From assembly GCF_000308875.1 (NCBI RefSeq), contig NZ_BAGL01000018.1, positions 1 through 64,000 on the forward strand: a stretch of 64,000 nucleotides of DNA. Direction: 5' to 3'. Below the pieces are notes generated by a model, which had not been told where the DNA came from, did not search any database, and saw nothing but the letters and a program-made list of their open reading frames with translations. The position numbers and the translations under genes are program-made. Positions within the stretch are counted from its first letter, which is position 1; each line of letters begins with the position of its first letter. This document shows positions 1 to 9,619 of the stretch, one piece after another. The stretch comes from Nocardia transvalensis NBRC 15921 (lineage in GTDB: Bacteria; Actinomycetota; Actinomycetes; Mycobacteriales; Mycobacteriaceae).

Positions 1-843
1 CAGATGCGTACGGCTGGCATAGACGTGTTCGGCGATGAGGGTCGCGATGCGATCGGGCGCCTCCAGCATCGGGACGTGGCCGACGCCGTGCATCATGATG
101 CGGTCGGCGGACTCGGGTAGCTCCCGCAGAAAACGCTTGGCGAAGGAGCGATTCGGGATCACCCGGTCGTATTCGCTCATCAGCAGGCGCACCGGGGTCC
201 GCAGCGTGGACATGTCCTCCAGCGCGGGCATGCGCAGGCCACCGGCCAGCAACGGCAGCATGCCGGGACAGTTCAGCGCCGAGGTGATCGCCGCCTGGAT
301 CCCGCGGCGGGCGGCCGCGGCGGTGTCCTTGCTCAGCAGCAGGGCCACGGCGTGCCGGACGGGAGCGCTCATCCGGATCGGGTCGGGCAGCTGCTTGCCG
401 ATCTCCACCATCGGGACCAGCGACAGGAATTTGAGGCCTACCCGCAGCTGTAACAGCGAGGGCGTCTGCCAGCCCCCGGCCGGTGCGATCGCGGTGAGGG
501 TGCGGGCCCGGCCGCGGCGCGCCAGCTCGAATCCGACCCACGCGCCGAGCGAGTTGCCCGCGATATGGCAGGTGCGCCAGCCCAGTTCGTCGAGCTGATC
601 CTCGACGCGGTCGGCCAGCGTGTCGACATCGAGGTACCAGCCGTGCAGATCGGGGCCGCCCCAATGCCCGGTGAAGGCCGGAGCGAACACCTCGCAAGTC
701 CCGGACAATCGGTCCGCCACCTGCTCCCAGCAGTGCGGCGACAGCATGAAACCGTGCAACAACAGGAGCGGATCGCCGGAACCCGTGTGCAGGGCTTTCA
801 TCGGTGTGAGCGGACGAGTGGACTGGGCGGTGCCGGACGTCAT
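1..843 (-). CDS. alpha/beta hydrolase, C-terminus cut by window edge
   Basis: The reading frame stays open from an ATG at 843 to base 1, so 281 residues are visible and the stop lies outside the window. The product looks like a serine alpha/beta hydrolase: an oxyanion-hole stretch LLLLHGF lies at residues 26-32, the nucleophile elbow GNSLG is at 96-100 (Ser98), and the late HGVGHVP segment carries the likely catalytic His. The substrate cannot be read from the sequence. A purine-rich AGGAAGG lies about 10 nt before this ATG; a GTG at 852 is an alternative start. The gene is divergent from the exonuclease gene, with about 70 bp between them. Confidence 0.8.
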   Translation of the reverse strand, partial: MTSGTAQSTRPLTPMKALHTGSGDPLLLLHGFMLSPHCWEQVADRLSGTCEVFAPAFTGHWGGPDLHGWYLDVDTLADRVEDQLDELGWRTCHIAGNSLGAWVGFELARRGRARTLTAIAPAGGWQTPSLLQLRVGLKFLSLVPMVEIGKQLPDPIRMSAPVRHAVALLLSKDTAAAARRGIQAAITSALNCPGMLPLLAGGLRMPALEDMSTLRTPVRLLMSEYDRVIPNRSFAKRFLRELPESADRIMMHGVGHVPMLEAPDRIATLIAEHVYASRTHL

Positions 844-913
844 CGTCGTCACCCCTTCCTGGACCTCGATGTCCACCGGGAGGTGTTGATGACCAGCATT
901 GTACGGTCGTCGG

Positions 914-1701
914 GTGGCATCCATCGTCTCAACGATCAACGTAAACGGGGTTCGCGCCGCGACGGGCAAGACGGGTAGGGGATGCTCGAGTGGCTGGCGG
1001 CCACCGAAGCGGACATCATCTGCCTCCAGGAGACCCGGGCAACCGACGAGCAGACGCACAAGGCGCTGGCGCCCGCGCTGGAGAACGGCTGGCATCTCGC
1101 GCTCGCCGAACCGGGACTGAAAGGGAGGGCGGGCGTCGGGATCCTGTCCCGCCGCGAGCCCCGCGCGGTGCGAATCGGCTTCGGCAGCGCGGAGTTCGAC
1201 GGCAACGGCCGCTACGTCGAGGCCGAGTTCGACGACCTCACCGTCGCGAGCGTGTACGTCTACACCGGCGAGGCCGACACCCCGATGCAGGACGAGAAGT
1301 ACCGGTTCCTCGGCGAACTCGGCAATCATCTGAAGGCGCAGACGGGCGACTTCGTGATCTGCGGCGACTGGAATATCGCGCACACCGAACTCGACATCAA
1401 GAACTGGAAGGGCAATGTGAAGAACTCCGGCTTCCTGCCCGGCGAGCGCGCCTGGGTCGACGAGATACTCGACGCCGGGTACGTCGACGTGGTGCGCACC
1501 CTGCATCCCGGCGTCGCGGGCCCGTACAGCTGGTGGTCCTACCGCGGCCGGGCGTTCGACAACGACGCCGGGTGGCGCATCGACTATCAGCTCGCGCGTG
1601 GCGACGTGGCCGAGCGCGCGAAACAGGCTGTGGTGGAACGCGCCCCGGAGTACGCGCTGCGCTGGTCGGATCACGCCCCGGTGACGGTGCAGTACCGATG
1701 A
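914..1701 (+). CDS. xthA: exodeoxyribonuclease III (AP endonuclease), apparent frameshift after residue ~22
   Basis: This is an ExoIII-family DNA repair nuclease that cleaves at abasic sites and removes 3' blocks. An intact frame runs 982-1701 (MLEWLAATEADIICLQETRA, with CGDWNIAH and WSDHAP catalytic segments), but it starts too late for the family. The missing N-terminus, including INVNG with the conserved active-site Asn, is encoded from a GTG at 914 in the next frame. A stop at 976-978 separates the two frames within the G-rich run GGGTAGGGGATG. Losing one base (or gaining two) near 976-982 would explain the split, so it is either a real disruption or a sequencing slip. Without the N-terminal strand the enzyme would probably be inactive. 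The stop overlaps the next start (ATGA). Confidence 0.8.
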
Positions 1702-2147
1702 ACCTCTCCGACAAGCGAATTCGCACCCTGTTGGTACTCGGCGGACTGATCGTCGCCGTGATCGTCGCGGGCGTGCTCGCGCTGCGCGGCGGGACGGATT
1801 CGTCCTCCACGCCGTCGAATTCGGCCGCCAGCGCCACGGCGAAGGCGAATACCAGCCGCGCGCCCGGTGTCCCCGACCGCGCGTACCAGACGTTGCGGGA
1901 GATCGATGCCGGTCGCTGGCCCGATTCGGCGAACGCCCCCGGCACGAAGGGCGGTGATCAGTGGATGAACCGTGACGGAACACTGTCGAAAACGGATTCC
2001 GCCGGCAAGCCGGTCACCTATAAGGAATGGGATGTGAATCCGAAGAAGCGCGGCCAGACCCGCGACGCCGAACGGATCGTCACCGGCAGCGACGGATCGG
2101 CCTATTACACCGGCGACCACTACAAGACCTTCACGAGGATGCGGTGA
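1698..2147 (+). CDS. barnase/RNase Sa-type secreted ribonuclease
   Basis: This 149-aa microbial ribonuclease of the N1/T1 (barnase) fold should cleave single-stranded RNA after guanine. One hydrophobic segment (about 11-29) acts as a signal or anchor, and a Ser/Thr/Ala-rich linker follows to about residue 55. The catalytic domain ends in the hallmark YYTGDHYKTFTRMR. The likely catalytic residues are Glu110 (in TYKEWD), Arg126 (in RDAER) and His141 (in GDHY). The start overlaps the exonuclease stop by 4 bp, and the stop shares one base with the inhibitor start (TGATG), so the nuclease and its inhibitor should be translated together. Whether it is released or stays anchored is unclear. Confidence 0.88.
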   Translation: MNLSDKRIRTLLVLGGLIVAVIVAGVLALRGGTDSSSTPSNSAASATAKANTSRAPGVPDRAYQTLREIDAGRWPDSANAPGTKGGDQWMNRDGTLSKTDSAGKPVTYKEWDVNPKKRGQTRDAERIVTGSDGSAYYTGDHYKTFTRMR

Positions 2148-2644
2148 TGACCACGTCGACGAGGTTGAAGCAGTTCCTGTCCGGCCCTGTGGAAGCGGCG
2201 TCGGGTGGCCCAGCGGGGCGAGGGAACGGCGGCGACGTCCCGGTCCTGGGCGCCCTTCCGGTCGACAACGCCGAATTCAGTGGCGTGCGTTATCAGGCGC
2301 CCGAGGGGTACGTCGTGCGCGAGCTGCGCGGCGATCGGATGCGCACGGTGGCCGGGCTCTACGACGAGTTCGCCGCGGCCTTCCAGTTCCCGTACTACTT
2401 CGGTGAGAACAAGGACGCCTTCGACGAATGCCTGCGCGACCTGGACGACTTCGTCGGCCGCGCACCGGGATACGTGGTGGCGATCCGCGACGCCGACCAG
2501 GTGCTCGCCGATCAGCCGGACCAGCGGGACTGGTTCACCGAGGCCATGCGGGACAACGCTCGCTACTGGTCCGTCCGCGACACCGTCTTCCGGGTCGTGC
2601 TGCAGGACAAGCCGGCGGGCGAGGCCGTGGCCCTCACGCTCTGA
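2147..2644 (+). CDS. barstar-family ribonuclease inhibitor
   Basis: This 165-aa protein contains the barstar core motif FPYYFGENKDAFDECLRDL at residues 81-99. In barstar that region forms the acidic helix that plugs the RNase active site. About 45 residues precede the core, longer than in classical barstar. It has no signal peptide, so it should act in the cytoplasm and protect the cell from the RNase encoded immediately upstream, with which it overlaps by one base. A separate housekeeping role is possible, because lone barstar homologues are common in actinobacteria, but the tight coupling to a barnase-type gene makes immunity the simplest reading. Confidence 0.88.
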   Translation: MTTSTRLKQFLSGPVEAASGGPAGRGNGGDVPVLGALPVDNAEFSGVRYQAPEGYVVRELRGDRMRTVAGLYDEFAAAFQFPYYFGENKDAFDECLRDLDDFVGRAPGYVVAIRDADQVLADQPDQRDWFTEAMRDNARYWSVRDTVFRVVLQDKPAGEAVALTL

Positions 2645-2648
2645 GCGG

Positions 2649-3284
2649 TCAGCCGAGGCGTTTCGCCAGGTCCTCGCCGAGCAGGACGAAGACGTCGGTG
2701 GTGTGGTCGATCAGCTCGTCCCGGGTCATCGGGAGATCGCCCTGCAGCCAGCTGCTCAGCGACTGGGCGAGCCCGCCGACCAGATAGGTGGCGCGGAATC
2801 CGATCGCCGGATCCAGATCGTCGGTGGTGAGGCCGTAGAAGTCGACGCCCCGCGCGGCAACGAGATTCGCGAACGAGCGAATGCTCTCCAGAGTGCGGGA
2901 GCGCAGCTCCGGGGTGGCGGTGCCGACGATCGAGACCACCCTGGCCTTGCGCGGATCGTCGGTGAGCACATGGATTCCGGCCGCGATCGCCGCGTGGGCC
3001 GTACCGCGGGTATCGCTGGGCGCGGTCTGCAACGCCGTCACGATGGCCGCCGCCAGTTCCTCCGCGATGCCGTCGAACAGCGCGGTGAGGACGGCGTCGC
3101 GGCCGTCGAACTGCTCGTAGTAGTACCGCTCGTTCAGTCCCGCCTGCGCGGACAGTCCGGCGACGGTGAGTTTGTCCAGGCCGTGCGTGCCGATGATCTC
3201 GAGCGCGGCGTCGAGCAGCGCGGCCCGCCGCTGGGCGCGGCGCTCGGCCGCCGAGACCCCGCCATATGTCCGCTGTGCTGCCAC
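2649..3284 (-). CDS. TetR family transcriptional regulator
   Basis: This 211-aa TetR-type repressor has its N-terminal helix-turn-helix at about residues 22-62 (LLDAALEIIGTHGLDKLTV ... RYYYEQF), followed by a divergent helical ligand domain. The start is a GTG at 3284. It is convergent with the barstar gene (4-bp gap) and divergent from the DUF2236 oxygenase gene. The intergenic region between them contains two tandem operator-like repeats, so the likely target is the oxygenase gene and its own promoter. The ligand is unknown. Confidence 0.88.
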   Translation of the reverse strand: MAAQRTYGGVSAAERRAQRRAALLDAALEIIGTHGLDKLTVAGLSAQAGLNERYYYEQFDGRDAVLTALFDGIAEELAAAIVTALQTAPSDTRGTAHAAIAAGIHVLTDDPRKARVVSIVGTATPELRSRTLESIRSFANLVAARGVDFYGLTTDDLDPAIGFRATYLVGGLAQSLSSWLQGDLPMTRDELIDHTTDVFVLLGEDLAKRLG

Positions 3285-3314
3285 GCCCCGATTGTGGCAC
3301 GCCCGGAGTACAAC

Positions 3315-3370
3315 AATTCTGGTGCTTACTCTTGCCAGATGAGAAATTCTGGTGGATTCTATTGCCAGAT
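3315..3370. promoter_or_regulatory. two tandem 26-bp operator-like repeats between tetR and DUF2236 gene
   Basis: Two similar 26-bp blocks at 3315-3340 and 3345-3370, 30 bp apart, both begin AATTCTGGTG and end TTGCCAGAT. Within each, TCTGG and CCAGA face each other as an interrupted palindrome, the usual layout of a dimeric repressor site. The 30-bp period puts both copies on nearly the same helical face. They fill the tetR-DUF2236 intergenic region, about 20 bp before the ATG at 3392. Binding by the adjacent TetR is inferred. Confidence 0.55.
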
Positions 3371-3391
3371 GCTCTGCACGAGGAGGCGACG

Positions 3392-4318
3392 ATGCCCGGC
3401 CCCGGCTACTTCTCCGACGATTCGATGATTCGCCGCGTCATGCGCAAACGGGCGGTCGGGTTGACCTACGGCCAGCGCGCGCTGGTGGTAGGCGCTGTCA
3501 ATCCGCTGCTGTACGTCGGCACCGCGGAGAACACTGCGCATCGGACCACCCCCTATACCCGGCTGGCCCTCACCGGCCGGCTGTTCGAGGCGGTGTTCCT
3601 CGGTACCAAGGACGAGGCCGACCGGGCGCTGGCGTTCACGCACAAGAAGCATGTGCGCGTGCGGGGCGCGCTGCCGGAGGATGCCGGCCCGCGTCATCTC
3701 GCGGGCAGCGGCTATTCCGCCACGGACCCGCATCTGATGTTCATGACCATGGCCTTCACCTTCGACTCGGCCGAGGTGATGCACGACGTCCTGGTCCGCA
3801 GGCTCACCGACGCCGAGCGCGAGGATCTCTACCAGGACTATGTGCGCTGGGGCGAGCTGTTCGGCATGCCGCGCACCGCCGCTCCTGCCGACTACCCGGC
3901 CTTCCGCCGCTATTTCGACGGCTACCTGGCCTCCGGCGAGCTGTTCCTCACCGACGAGGCCCGCCTGGTCGGCTCGTATCTGGCGGGCAAACAGGTCCCG
4001 TACCCCATGCCCATGCCGCTGCACCAGGTCACTACGAGCGTCTTCCTCCTGATCCAGGGCAGCCTCCCGCCCCGAATCCGCGACATGTACGGAATCTGCT
4101 GGGGCACAAGGGAAGAACTGACGTACCGCACCCTCGCCCGCGGCGTCCGCACCGCCCACATCACCCTCCCCTTGGCCCCGCGCCCCCTGCACACCACCCT
4201 TGCAGGCCCCAGCGCCCCGGTCTACCGCCTGCTCTCCCGCCGCGAACACGAGCTGGTGAACTCGGGTCGGCCGAGCATGCCGGGCGTGGATCCCGGCCAA
4301 AAGCGTGCCGGGAAATGA
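3392..4318 (+). CDS. DUF2236 (MpaB/latex-clearing-type) oxygenase-like protein
   Basis: This 308-aa protein resembles the DUF2236 family of haem-containing oxygenases (MpaB, latex-clearing protein). Features that fit are an early YVGTAENTAHRTTPYTRL segment, a HKKHVRVRG block and YSATDPHLMFM near residues 107-117. The substrate cannot be deduced. The ATG at 3392 is preceded by a strong GAGGAGG site; an upstream in-frame extension to 3266 would run through the operator repeats and is rejected. It is probably repressed by the divergent TetR gene. The last ten codons lie inside an intergenic palindromic repeat, so the C-terminal tail (GQKRAGK) may have been acquired by repeat insertion. Confidence 0.8.
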   Translation: MPGPGYFSDDSMIRRVMRKRAVGLTYGQRALVVGAVNPLLYVGTAENTAHRTTPYTRLALTGRLFEAVFLGTKDEADRALAFTHKKHVRVRGALPEDAGPRHLAGSGYSATDPHLMFMTMAFTFDSAEVMHDVLVRRLTDAEREDLYQDYVRWGELFGMPRTAAPADYPAFRRYFDGYLASGELFLTDEARLVGSYLAGKQVPYPMPMPLHQVTTSVFLLIQGSLPPRIRDMYGICWGTREELTYRTLARGVRTAHITLPLAPRPLHTTLAGPSAPVYRLLSRREHELVNSGRPSMPGVDPGQKRAGK

Positions 4319-4349
4319 GGTGGGGAGCGCCGGGAAATGAGGTGGGGAG
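4291..4349. repeat. palindromic repeat locus A with duplicated tail
   Basis: A perfect 7-bp inverted repeat TCCCGGC/GCCGGGA with the 9-nt loop CAAAAGCGT spans 4291-4313. Half of it plus its flank is then repeated: CCGGGAAATGAGGTGGGGAG occurs at 4308-4327 and again at 4330-4349, a 22-bp period. The stop codon of the DUF2236 gene (4316-4318) lies inside the element. It separates two convergent genes, so the hairpin may also terminate transcription. Related palindromes occur near 37.4 kb and 52.3 kb. Confidence 0.8.
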
Positions 4350-4359
4350 TCCTACCCTG

Positions 4360-6432
4360 TCAATCCGCGCTGACCCCCGCCCCGCCATCCTCGACCCGCC
4401 CCGTCATCCGCCGCCGAAACCCCGAATCCTCCACGGCCGCGATTTCGATGTCGTACCAGCCGTTTTCGGTGGTCCAATCGACGGTGCGAAATGCCCCGGC
4501 AGGCAGGGCGACCCGCTGCTGAACCCCGCCGAACCGCCGGGAGGCGACGACCAGCGTGACGTCCCGCGTCCCCCGATTGGCAAGTGCCCCACGCAATCCC
4601 ACCCCTGTCGGCACGGTGGCGACCTCGACCCCCGAGGCCGCTCCGTCCACACTGCCCCGCATCTCGTACCAGAACCGATTCGGCCCCTGAACCACCAGGT
4701 CGTAGGCGTCATCGATCTGGAAGACCTCGCTCGCCTCACCACGCACATCGCGATGCCGCGGATTCTCCTGTACCCCCGCGAACGGATAGATCGCGAAATG
4801 CGCCGAGGAGGCCCCCTCGTTGGTGAGCCGCACCGTCAGCGTCGTCCCGGACAGCGACCCGGAGACCGCCGGTTGATAGGGGAGCGGCCGCGCGGGCCGC
4901 GACCCGGACTCCTGTTCCGGCACCGCCTGTTTCCCCGGCGGCACAGGTTTCCACCGCGCGATCGGCTGCGGAACCGACTCGGGCCGGGTGAGTTTCGGCG
5001 GCGTGCCCGGGGCGGCGAAATCGAAGACCGAGCGCATATCCCCGCACACGGTCCGCCGCCACCCGCTGATATTGGGTTCGCGCACGCCCGTCCACTGCTC
5101 CAGGAAACGCAGGACCGAGGTGTGGTCGAACACCTCCGAGCTGACGAATCCGCCCACGGTCCACGGCGAGATGACCGTCATCGGGACCCGCGGGCCCAGG
5201 CCGATCGCCTTGCCGTCGTACCACTCGCCGGTCTCGCTCGGCGGCGGCACCGGTGACGGCACATGGTCGAAATAGCCGTCGTTCTCGTCGAAGTTGATGA
5301 ATATCGCCGTCTTGGACCAGAGATCGAGATCCGAGGCGACGAGGTCGAGTAGCTCGTAGATCAGATTCGCGCTGCCGACGGGTGTGGAGACGGACGGATG
5401 CTCGCTGTACTTCGCGCTCGGCACCAGCCACGTGACCTTCGGCAGCCGCCCCGCCCGGATATCGCCGGCGACCCGCCGCAGCAGGGTGTCCGGTTCGCTG
5501 CGGTACATCGCCCGATCGAACAGGCGCCGCTCGCGCGCACTCAGTCCCGCCCGCGCGGCATCCAGCTGTGCGAGCAGCCGCCGCCGGTCGTCGGGCGATT
5601 TCCCCGCCAGCGACTCGTAGAACTTCTCGGTCGTCGGATAGTTCCCCTCCACCTGTGCCAGCAGCTTCGCCCCGATGCGTTTGAACGGCACGAAGTACTC
5701 CACCGGATTGTCGGTGAAGTTGTCCCACTCCTGATAGATCTGCCAGGAGACCCCGGCGGCCTCCAGCCGTTCGGGGTAGGTGGTCCAGTCGTAGCCGGGG
5801 TGGGCCGCGTCGTAGGCGTCGTTCTCGACCGCGCGCCTGCCGGTACCGGGCTCGTAACCGGTGGTCCCGGTGAAGAAGTAGTTGCGGTTCGGGTTCGTGC
5901 CGCCGAACAGCGAGCAGTGGTAGGCGTCGCAGAGGGTGAAGGTATCGGCCAGCTCGTATTGCAGGGGCAGGTCGCGGCGCTCGTAGTAGGTCATCGTCGC
6001 CGGGGTCTTGGCCGGGATCCAGCCGTCCCACCAGCCCTGCGCCCAGGCCGCGGCGCTGCCGCTCCACGCGTGGTCGAGGCTGTCCAGGTACTGGATATCG
6101 GTCTCGGGACGGCCCGCGCGGGCCGTCGCCTGCCGCAGGGAGAACGGCAGCACCGGCGGGAGTCCGGGCACGGGCTGCTCGAACACCGACGAGCCGCCGC
6201 GCAGCCGCAGCGGGGTGGAATCGGAGAATCCGCGCACGCCGCGCAGGGTCCCGTAATAGTGATCGAACGAGCGGTTCTCCTGCATGAGCAGGATCACGTG
6301 CTCGATCGCCCGCAGCCCGCCCGGCCGCATCGGCGCGGCCATGGCGTGGTGCAGCGAGGGAGGAAGTAGGGACAAACCCGCACCCAGCGTGACCGCCGAG
6401 CGGAGCACATTCCGCCGCGAGATGCCGGACAT
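4360..6432 (-). CDS. Tat-exported phosphocholine-specific phospholipase C
   Basis: This 690-aa enzyme belongs to the non-haemolytic phospholipase C / acid phosphatase-like family that hydrolyses phosphatidylcholine or sphingomyelin outside the cell. The N-terminus has a twin-arginine signal (SRRNVLR at 5-11, then a hydrophobic stretch ending near AMAAP). The catalytic start ENRSFDHYYG is at 52-61. FINFDENDGYFDHVPSP carries further metal-site residues, and the C-terminus holds two beta domains (around LTVRLTNEGASSAHFAIYPF and VATVPTGVGLRGALANRG) typical of bacterial phosphocholine-specific enzymes. The ATG at 6432 is chosen because the Tat signal begins there. The gene is convergent with the DUF2236 gene and divergent from trpS. 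Confidence 0.9.
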   Translation of the reverse strand: MSGISRRNVLRSAVTLGAGLSLLPPSLHHAMAAPMRPGGLRAIEHVILLMQENRSFDHYYGTLRGVRGFSDSTPLRLRGGSSVFEQPVPGLPPVLPFSLRQATARAGRPETDIQYLDSLDHAWSGSAAAWAQGWWDGWIPAKTPATMTYYERRDLPLQYELADTFTLCDAYHCSLFGGTNPNRNYFFTGTTGYEPGTGRRAVENDAYDAAHPGYDWTTYPERLEAAGVSWQIYQEWDNFTDNPVEYFVPFKRIGAKLLAQVEGNYPTTEKFYESLAGKSPDDRRRLLAQLDAARAGLSARERRLFDRAMYRSEPDTLLRRVAGDIRAGRLPKVTWLVPSAKYSEHPSVSTPVGSANLIYELLDLVASDLDLWSKTAIFINFDENDGYFDHVPSPVPPPSETGEWYDGKAIGLGPRVPMTVISPWTVGGFVSSEVFDHTSVLRFLEQWTGVREPNISGWRRTVCGDMRSVFDFAAPGTPPKLTRPESVPQPIARWKPVPPGKQAVPEQESGSRPARPLPYQPAVSGSLSGTTLTVRLTNEGASSAHFAIYPFAGVQENPRHRDVRGEASEVFQIDDAYDLVVQGPNRFWYEMRGSVDGAASGVEVATVPTGVGLRGALANRGTRDVTLVVASRRFGGVQQRVALPAGAFRTVDWTTENGWYDIEIAAVEDSGFRRRMTGRVEDGGAGVSAD

Positions 6433-6520
6433 GACTGTAGTGAACCAGTGGAGCGCGGACGCCGGGTGATCACGACACGATCGGAACGTGAATTCGAATT
6501 TGCCGTTTCCGGGTGTGTGA

Positions 6521-7624
<1,104 letters not shown>

Positions 7625-7675
7625 GATTCGCCGCGCGGGGCTGTACTCGATCGCCGACAGGTTTCGGGAGGACGG

Positions 7676-8686
7676 GTGTTCGGCAACATCAAGGCGCGCA
7701 TCGAAGGTGAGGTCCAGGCGCGGCCGTGGCTGGACCACGTCATCCGCGCCGGCGGGCGGTATCAGAAGCAACGCGGTGACTACTTCGCGGCGGGCATCAC
7801 GTATTTCACCGTGCTGTCGCTGTTCCCGCTGGTCATGGTCGGATTCGCGGTCGCCGGATTCGTGCTGGCGAGCAATCCGGATCTGCTGGCCGAGATCCAG
7901 CAGACGGTCATCGAGAAGATTCCGGGATCGTTCGGGAGTCAGCTGACCGACCTGATCAATCAGGCGATCAACTCGCGCACCAGCGTCGGCGTGATCGGCC
8001 TGGTCGGCGCCCTCTACGCCGGGATGGGCTGGATGGCCAACCTGCGCGCCGCGCTCACCGAGCAGTGGGAACAGGAAGCGCCGGACGGCAATTGGGTCGG
8101 CACGAAGATCTCGGATCTGATCGCGCTGGCGGGATTGGGTGTGGCGATGCTGGTGTCGCTGGGCCTGTCGGCGCTGGCGGGCAGCGGTCTGGGGCGCACC
8201 CTGCTCGAGGCGATGCACCTCGACAACGCGCCCGGTGCGGGGGTGCTGCTGACCGTGGTGTCGCTGGTGCTGGCGATGCTGTCCACGTGGGCGCTGTTCG
8301 CGTGGATCATCGCCCGTCTGCCGCGCCAGCCGGTGACGCTGGTGAGCGCGGCGAAGGCCGCCCTGATCGCCGCGCTGGTCTTCGAGGTGTGGAAGCAGAT
8401 CGCCAGTATCTATCTGAAATCCGTCCTGGGCAGCCCGGCGGGTGTGGCGTTCGGTCCGATCGTCGGCCTCATGGTCTTCGCCTACATCACCGCCCGCATC
8501 ATCCTGTTCGCCACCGCCTGGGCCGCCACCGCCCGCGAGAACGAACCGGAGCCCGAGATCGCCCCGCCCCCGCCGGCGGTCATCTCGCCGCGGATGGTCG
8601 CGGGGATGACGGCCCGGACCGGTGCCGTGCTGTTCGGTGCGGGAGCGGTGGCCGGCGTGCTCGCGGGGTGGCGCGGGCGAAAGTAG
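7676..8686 (+). CDS. YihY/BrkB-family inner membrane protein
   Basis: This 336-aa polytopic membrane protein fits the YihY/virulence factor BrkB family. It starts with an amphipathic N-terminus, then GDYFAAGITYFTVLSLFPLVMVGFAV (first helix, about residues 38-64), a second helix after residue 95 and four further hydrophobic segments. A Pro-rich cytoplasmic stretch (PEIAPPPPAV) and a final hydrophobic segment follow. The biochemical role of the family is not settled. It starts at a GTG preceded by GGGAGGA. The trpS-YihY adjacency is conserved in mycobacteria. Confidence 0.85.
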   Translation: MFGNIKARIEGEVQARPWLDHVIRAGGRYQKQRGDYFAAGITYFTVLSLFPLVMVGFAVAGFVLASNPDLLAEIQQTVIEKIPGSFGSQLTDLINQAINSRTSVGVIGLVGALYAGMGWMANLRAALTEQWEQEAPDGNWVGTKISDLIALAGLGVAMLVSLGLSALAGSGLGRTLLEAMHLDNAPGAGVLLTVVSLVLAMLSTWALFAWIIARLPRQPVTLVSAAKAALIAALVFEVWKQIASIYLKSVLGSPAGVAFGPIVGLMVFAYITARIILFATAWAATARENEPEPEIAPPPPAVISPRMVAGMTARTGAVLFGAGAVAGVLAGWRGRK

Positions 8687-8761
8687 CCGGGATCGGGAAC
8701 CGGACGGGGATCCGCTGCGTCAGAACAACTGACGCATCCAGTCCGACCTCAGGGGAATCAC

Positions 8762-9271
8762 GTGGATCCATCCGGCTACGACCAGCTGCGCGCACGCACC
8801 GGCGCGCTGCAGACGGAAGTCGACTCGATGCTCGACGCCTATCAGCGGCAGCTGGCCGATATCGACAGCGCCCGCGAGAATTTGGCCGCCACCACGGTCG
8901 AGGGCTGGTCGTCGGACAATTTGGTCCGCGTCACCAGTAACGCTGCCGGCGTGCCCGTCGGCGTCTACGTCGACCCGGCGGCCTTCAAACGCTCCACCCC
9001 GGAGAAGCTCGGCGCGGCGATCACCGAGGCGGCCCAGGTGGCGGCCCGCGCCGCGCAGGAGACGATCGGCGCCGCACTGGCTCCGGTCCTGGCCGCGGCC
9101 GACCGGTTCCAGCCGCCGCACAATCCGCTGGGCGACGATATCGAGTTCCGTCCGGTGGTCGGAATTCTGCCGCCCCTGCCCTCGCCGCAGGAGGTGCCGC
9201 CGCCCGCACCACCGGCGGACGAGCAGCCCCCGGCGGAGGACGAAGACGGCCCGCACTGGAAGGGCTGGTAA
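8762..9271 (+). CDS. YbaB/EbfC-like protein of a type VII cluster
   Basis: This 169-aa protein has an N-terminal coiled region (about 5-50, LRARTGALQTEVDSMLDAYQ) and a small domain resembling YbaB/EbfC DNA-binding proteins (VRVTSNAAGVPVGVYVDPAAF). It ends in a Pro/Glu-rich tail (PPPAPPADEQPPAEDED). Such proteins often sit beside WXG100 genes in Nocardia and mycobacteria, and here a WXG100-like gene follows 4 bp downstream. The start is a GTG at 8762. A chaperone or regulatory role for the secreted partners is plausible but unproven. Confidence 0.7.
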   Translation: MDPSGYDQLRARTGALQTEVDSMLDAYQRQLADIDSARENLAATTVEGWSSDNLVRVTSNAAGVPVGVYVDPAAFKRSTPEKLGAAITEAAQVAARAAQETIGAALAPVLAAADRFQPPHNPLGDDIEFRPVVGILPPLPSPQEVPPPAPPADEQPPAEDEDGPHWKGW

Positions 9272-9275
9272 TCCG

Positions 9276-9614
9276 ATGGCCGACGACACTTTTCGTATCA
9301 ATGTCGACCAGGTGCGTTCGCAGGCACCGAAATTCGAGGATCTGGCCACTCAGCTCGAGACTGGCCTGTCGTCGTTGCAGAGCACGCTCGCCGGCTACGG
9401 GGAGATGTGGGGGAACGACGAATTCGGCGCTCGATTCGCGCAGAACTACACGGGTAAGGCCGAGGAGGCGCTCACGCTGATCCAGGGCGCCGTCGCCATG
9501 TTCCGGCACCTGAACTCCGGTGTCGGCACGGCCGCGAATCTCGCCGAGGGTGTCGAGCAGAATTCAGCCGCCGCGATCCAGAAGACCGGCGACGCGATCG
9601 ACCGGAAGGCCTGA
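9276..9614 (+). CDS. WXG100/ESAT-6-like protein
   Basis: This 112-aa helical protein has the size and layout of WXG100 (EsxA/B-like) type VII substrates. A first helix (RINVDQVRSQAPKFEDLATQLETGL) leads to a WXG-type turn at MWGNDEFG (residues 48-55), then a second helix follows. The genes before and after are 4 and 5 bp away, so the three should form one transcript. It probably pairs with, or is exported alongside, the large WXG100_2-type protein encoded next. No ESX core genes are in the window, so export would depend on a system elsewhere. Confidence 0.75.
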   Translation: MADDTFRINVDQVRSQAPKFEDLATQLETGLSSLQSTLAGYGEMWGNDEFGARFAQNYTGKAEEALTLIQGAVAMFRHLNSGVGTAANLAEGVEQNSAAAIQKTGDAIDRKA

Positions 9615-9619
9615 GCGGC

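Noticed and set aside
3352..5256. A 634-codon plus-strand open frame
   Set aside because: It is a shadow of the DUF2236 gene and, on the other strand, of phospholipase C; it is rich in Arg/Pro/Gly with no family similarity.
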